A stretch of 64,000 bases of DNA. Origin: Dipodascopsis uninucleata var. uninucleata. Lineage: Eukaryota > Ascomycota > Lipomycetes > Lipomycetales > Lipomycetaceae. The position numbers were made by a program, and so were the translations under genes. The notes beneath the pieces were generated by a model, which was not told the origin of the DNA, did not search any database, and was given only the letters and a program-made list of their open reading frames with translations. This document shows positions 61,004 to 64,000 of this stretch, in pieces. The stretch covers positions 186,001 through 250,000 of the forward strand of contig JAJLTO010000016.1 of the NCBI GenBank assembly GCA_030568195.1, in the 5' to 3' direction. Positions within the stretch are counted from its first letter, which is position 1. Every line of letters begins with the position of its first letter.

Positions 61004-64000
61004 ATGCGTCCTCCATGGCTCCCTCAGAATATTCAGAAAAGACTGTTGCGATATATTCTCTCGCGTGTCGCAATATTTGATGACCTTGACCTTGCGAATC
61101 TCGATGTTCAACTGGGATCAAACAGCTCAGTAAGCCTGCGAAATGTCAGACTAAACGTTGACTCGATATCGATTCCAGGAATGTTTCTCCGGGATGGGTT
61201 GGTATCTGAAATTATTGTGAGAGTACCTAGCAACATTTTGACATCGTCCATTGACGTCATACTTAATGGCGTAGATGTAACGATAGCGCCCTCTTCCTCA
61301 GGGCCTTCGGCGGAAGAGTTCCTTTCCCAAACCACAGCTAATATAGCATCTTCATTTCTTCATAATGAGTCTGTCGATGAGACTATTGAACTAGAAAAAT
61401 CTGTTTTAAAGCCATCGAGTGAGCATGATGGTGAATATGGATCTTCCAGTGGTCTTACAGCAGATGATAGTGAGGAGGATGACGAACTGTTAGGCTTTGG
61501 GACGGGTGGTGCTACTCTACAATCTATGATGGCCAAAATTGTTGATATGCTACTGTCACAACTTCAAATATCTGTTACTGGTCTTTCTCTTCGGGTTGTT
61601 CTTCCCGACCTTATCATGCAAGGAACTGTCGCTAATTCAAAATTTCAAACATCAGAAGATGGCCGTATTGTTGTATTCAATGACATTCAATTTTCTCTTC
61701 CTCCTGATCTGAATAAGGCTTATATTCCCTTTTTCAAGCGGCCAACTGATGGAGACAGCTCGTCATATTATCCTTCCGATACGTCAACGGACTCTTCTAC
61801 GGACGGTGGAATTTCATCTTCAGATGCAGAGGAAGAACAGGCATTTGACATTAGACATTCTAGATCGCAGCATCGTCATCAGCGTAATGGAACATCAGTT
61901 ACAGCTGATGCTAGCAGTACAGTAGGAGTAGACTTACTAAAAGATCGCAAGAAGAAGACTCTACTAGAATCTACTTACTTCTCAAGAGAAGAAGCTGGCA
62001 GTATTTACATGAGTGCTATGACTCCGTCAGCGCAGGAACTTCACAAATCCCTCCATGAGTCACAGTTTGGTCAGATGACCTCCGCCATATCTGCTCCAAA
62101 TGAACCTACTGCATCTGCTGCAGCTAGCGGATCGATTCCAGAAGGCAATGGTAATAATAATGTTCAGCTTAGCGATGTTCCTCCTAGGCTAATGTGGTGT
62201 GATTTTATTGAAATCAAAGTAAAGGGTCCGCTAGCAAAGTCGGAGATACGAGTTGGAACTTTGAAGACAGGCTTAGCACACTTAGATGCTGTTTCACATG
62301 CCTTTTCACGTTTGCTTGATAGTTTCTTTGTTAATCAGAATTCGGAGGTGTCTCCAGATATTTCTAGATTAAACATAGGAAAGAAGAATAGAAATAATGA
62401 CGATACTGATAATGTCAATCATCCTGGCAGCGAAATTTCTGGAACTAAAGGTAGTAATAGTACTACTTCTGTTCCTTCTGCTAATCAAGCCTACCACAGT
62501 GAAGCATCCGAAGTAACACAAGCTATGGCTATTGACAGAAATGTTAAAATTGGAATCAATAGAATCGAACTTAGTCCTGGATCTGATCTTAGTGCTTCCG
62601 GAGAATTTGTAATGTCGGATAAGATCAAGTTCATATTAACAGATTTTTTCGCTTCTGTGTCACGAACATTATCTGTTGATGCTATTAGCAGTCCATACGT
62701 GTCGGCAATGTCGCCATCAGTAGCCAGTATTCTATCTATTGACACAATCTGCGCTTACAAAGGTAACAATATGATTTTGGAATTCCTATCAAACGATGGT
62801 ATCTCACAATCTATTCCTGACCTGACTATTTCTGCGGCACATTCTCTTATTAAAGTTCAGCTCCCTAGAGATCTGAATATATCAGCTTCCGAAGGAGTAT
62901 TATCAGACGTCTTTCAATTTGTATATAGTATTAGATCCTCTTTCGAGATCTTTACGAGCATTCCTTCTTTATCATCTAGAGCTTCTCCTTCACCTCATTC
63001 AGACTCGTCTTTATCTGGTCAACATTCGACCATAGCTATTTTAGGGAATACTAATAACATCAGCATTACTGTTAAATGTGATGGCGATAATATAAATGAT
63101 GCGTTATTTACTGTAAAGCCTATCTCATTCAAAGGCAATACGTTCATATCACCTAGTGCTACTCTCTCATTTGCTGGATTATCTGTTGATTTCTTGAATC
63201 TGAAATTTGAGCTCTCTCCAAAAACTACGTTCCTCGAACGCGATGCTAATGACAGTATAATTCAACGTGGCGTTGCTTCAAAATTTTCCATCGCTTCATT
63301 GAAGGCTCAAGTTCGCTCTATCGGAGAACTTAATACTGGAGTTGAAAAAATGATAAAGCAATTTGAGAGTTTCATTCAACTCGTTTCACAATCTGCAAAG
63401 AACCAAGACGTCAAACATCAAACCTATGCATATACTACTCTACATAGATTGGCAAATATAGTTGCTATTGCGAACAGCGACGTTTTGATCAGTGTAGATG
63501 ATGAGGTTGGTAACATCAGACTATGTATGGAAAATGCTCAAGTGGCTGGCTTTGATTCAGACTCCATATTTGTTGATATTGGCGATGTTCGTGTGATACG
63601 TGAGGCAACAGCGATTAGTTACGATGACGATGATGGTGTTGAATTCGAGCTTGTAGGCACTGTTTTAGAGGAACGCCGAAGAAATAAGCCTTCTATATCC
63701 TTCATAATTCGCGATCGCTCAAATGTATCGGCTGTATTGTACAATCTTCGTCTTGAATATAAAATTGATCTAATACTATTGCTTTCTAATGCGTTCAGCA
63801 ATAGGAATGATGAAGGTCATATGCAAAAAAGCGGCGCGTCAGATACTGTGGATGAGCGGTCTGACTCTCCATCGTGGGATTATGATATGGTTGAGCATGA
63901 CGATGGGTTACGTTCTGGAGTTGACGACGAAGATTATGCCGATGAGGATTTTGGTATAGAGAATCATACAGAGATTGAAGACTCCTTAGCAACACTCAAA
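61004..64000 (+). CDS. ATG2: Autophagy lipid-transfer protein Atg2 (5' part, runs off the window)
   Basis: From the ATG at 61004 the frame stays open to the last base: 999 codons with the 3' part outside the window. The N-terminus MRPPWLPQNIQKRLLRYIL...FDDLDLANLDVQLG is the Atg2/Vps13 chorein motif. It continues SVSLRNVRLNVDSI, PGMFLRDGL and ILNGVDVTI, as in Atg2. EEAGSIYMSAM (encoded near 61990-62020) is another Atg2 landmark. Several Ser/Asp-rich low-complexity inserts separate conserved beta-segments. Atg2 is a rod-shaped lipid channel bridging ER and phagophore, working with Atg9 and Atg18. About half of the usual 1600-2000 residues is visible. No intron is needed in the visible part. Confidence 0.93.
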   Translation, partial: MRPPWLPQNIQKRLLRYILSRVAIFDDLDLANLDVQLGSNSSVSLRNVRLNVDSISIPGMFLRDGLVSEIIVRVPSNILTSSIDVILNGVDVTIAPSSSGPSAEEFLSQTTANIASSFLHNESVDETIELEKSVLKPSSEHDGEYGSSSGLTADDSEEDDELLGFGTGGATLQSMMAKIVDMLLSQLQISVTGLSLRVVLPDLIMQGTVANSKFQTSEDGRIVVFNDIQFSLPPDLNKAYIPFFKRPTDGDSSSYYPSDTSTDSSTDGGISSSDAEEEQAFDIRHSRSQHRHQRNGTSVTADASSTVGVDLLKDRKKKTLLESTYFSREEAGSIYMSAMTPSAQELHKSLHESQFGQMTSAISAPNEPTASAAASGSIPEGNGNNNVQLSDVPPRLMWCDFIEIKVKGPLAKSEIRVGTLKTGLAHLDAVSHAFSRLLDSFFVNQNSEVSPDISRLNIGKKNRNNDDTDNVNHPGSEISGTKGSNSTTSVPSANQAYHSEASEVTQAMAIDRNVKIGINRIELSPGSDLSASGEFVMSDKIKFILTDFFASVSRTLSVDAISSPYVSAMSPSVASILSIDTICAYKGNNMILEFLSNDGISQSIPDLTISAAHSLIKVQLPRDLNISASEGVLSDVFQFVYSIRSSFEIFTSIPSLSSRASPSPHSDSSLSGQHSTIAILGNTNNISITVKCDGDNINDALFTVKPISFKGNTFISPSATLSFAGLSVDFLNLKFELSPKTTFLERDANDSIIQRGVASKFSIASLKAQVRSIGELNTGVEKMIKQFESFIQLVSQSAKNQDVKHQTYAYTTLHRLANIVAIANSDVLISVDDEVGNIRLCMENAQVAGFDSDSIFVDIGDVRVIREATAISYDDDDGVEFELVGTVLEERRRNKPSISFIIRDRSNVSAVLYNLRLEYKIDLILLLSNAFSNRNDEGHMQKSGASDTVDERSDSPSWDYDMVEHDDGLRSGVDDEDYADEDFGIENHTEIEDSLATLK

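Overview
The window looks like nuclear DNA of an ascomycete yeast, probably an early-branching Saccharomycotina lineage. The DNA is moderately AT-rich. About 20 eukaryotic genes lie on both strands without operons. At least eight of them carry short introns with GTAAGT-like donors, yeast-type branch points (perfect TACTAAC in HSK3, the DUF4336 gene and SEC4) and TAG/CAG acceptors. Fungus-specific genes include the DASH subunit HSK3, a PHO80-type cyclin and SPO71. CTG codons sit at conserved leucines of SEC4 and ATG2, so the standard code is used and the CUG-Ser clade is unlikely. The species cannot be named from sequence alone.

Layout: 0-8.3 kb holds CDC23/APC8, a type II membrane SGNH-like protein that seems to lack its catalytic residues, a NIMA-type kinase (KIN3) and spliced HSK3. 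8.7-14.4 kb holds a secreted CREG-like protein with a 57-bp tandem repeat and a bifunctional pseudouridine-5'-phosphate glycosidase/pseudouridine kinase (three exons). 14.9-27.6 kb holds a MAPK-type tyrosine phosphatase with a rhodanese-like domain, dihydropyrimidinase, a vacuolar-type MFS transporter, an SSAT-like acetyltransferase and a DUF4336 protein. 28.1-34.7 kb holds a SPO71-like PH protein and RNR2, whose promoter carries a cluster of MluI cell-cycle boxes. 35-42 kb holds a membrane-anchored multicopper oxidase, a possible small spliced membrane protein, a secreted phospholipase C and a DAL5-family permease. 45.7-53 kb holds a PIB2-like FYVE protein, an unknown membrane protein, a WRKY/GCM1-type zinc-finger protein and a PHO80-like cyclin. 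57.6-64 kb holds SEC4 and the first 999 codons of ATG2, which runs off the right edge.

Themes: pseudouridine salvage releases uracil/UMP and dihydropyrimidinase acts in reductive pyrimidine breakdown, so the two are metabolically connected though not adjacent. CDC23, KIN3, HSK3 and RNR2 are cell-cycle genes. PIB2-like, SEC4, ATG2 and SPO71 act in membrane traffic, TORC1 signalling and lipid transfer.

Several divergent intergenic regions are very long (2.8, 3.7 and 4.7 kb) and locally more GC-rich than the genes. They contain no convincing ORF but do contain hairpins, including a perfect 16-bp inverted repeat. I found no tRNA, rRNA, CRISPR, retroelement or intact transposon. I see no clear new multi-gene system; the best leads are the promoter motif clusters, the probable pseudoenzyme, the hidden spliced ORF and the structured GC-rich gaps.
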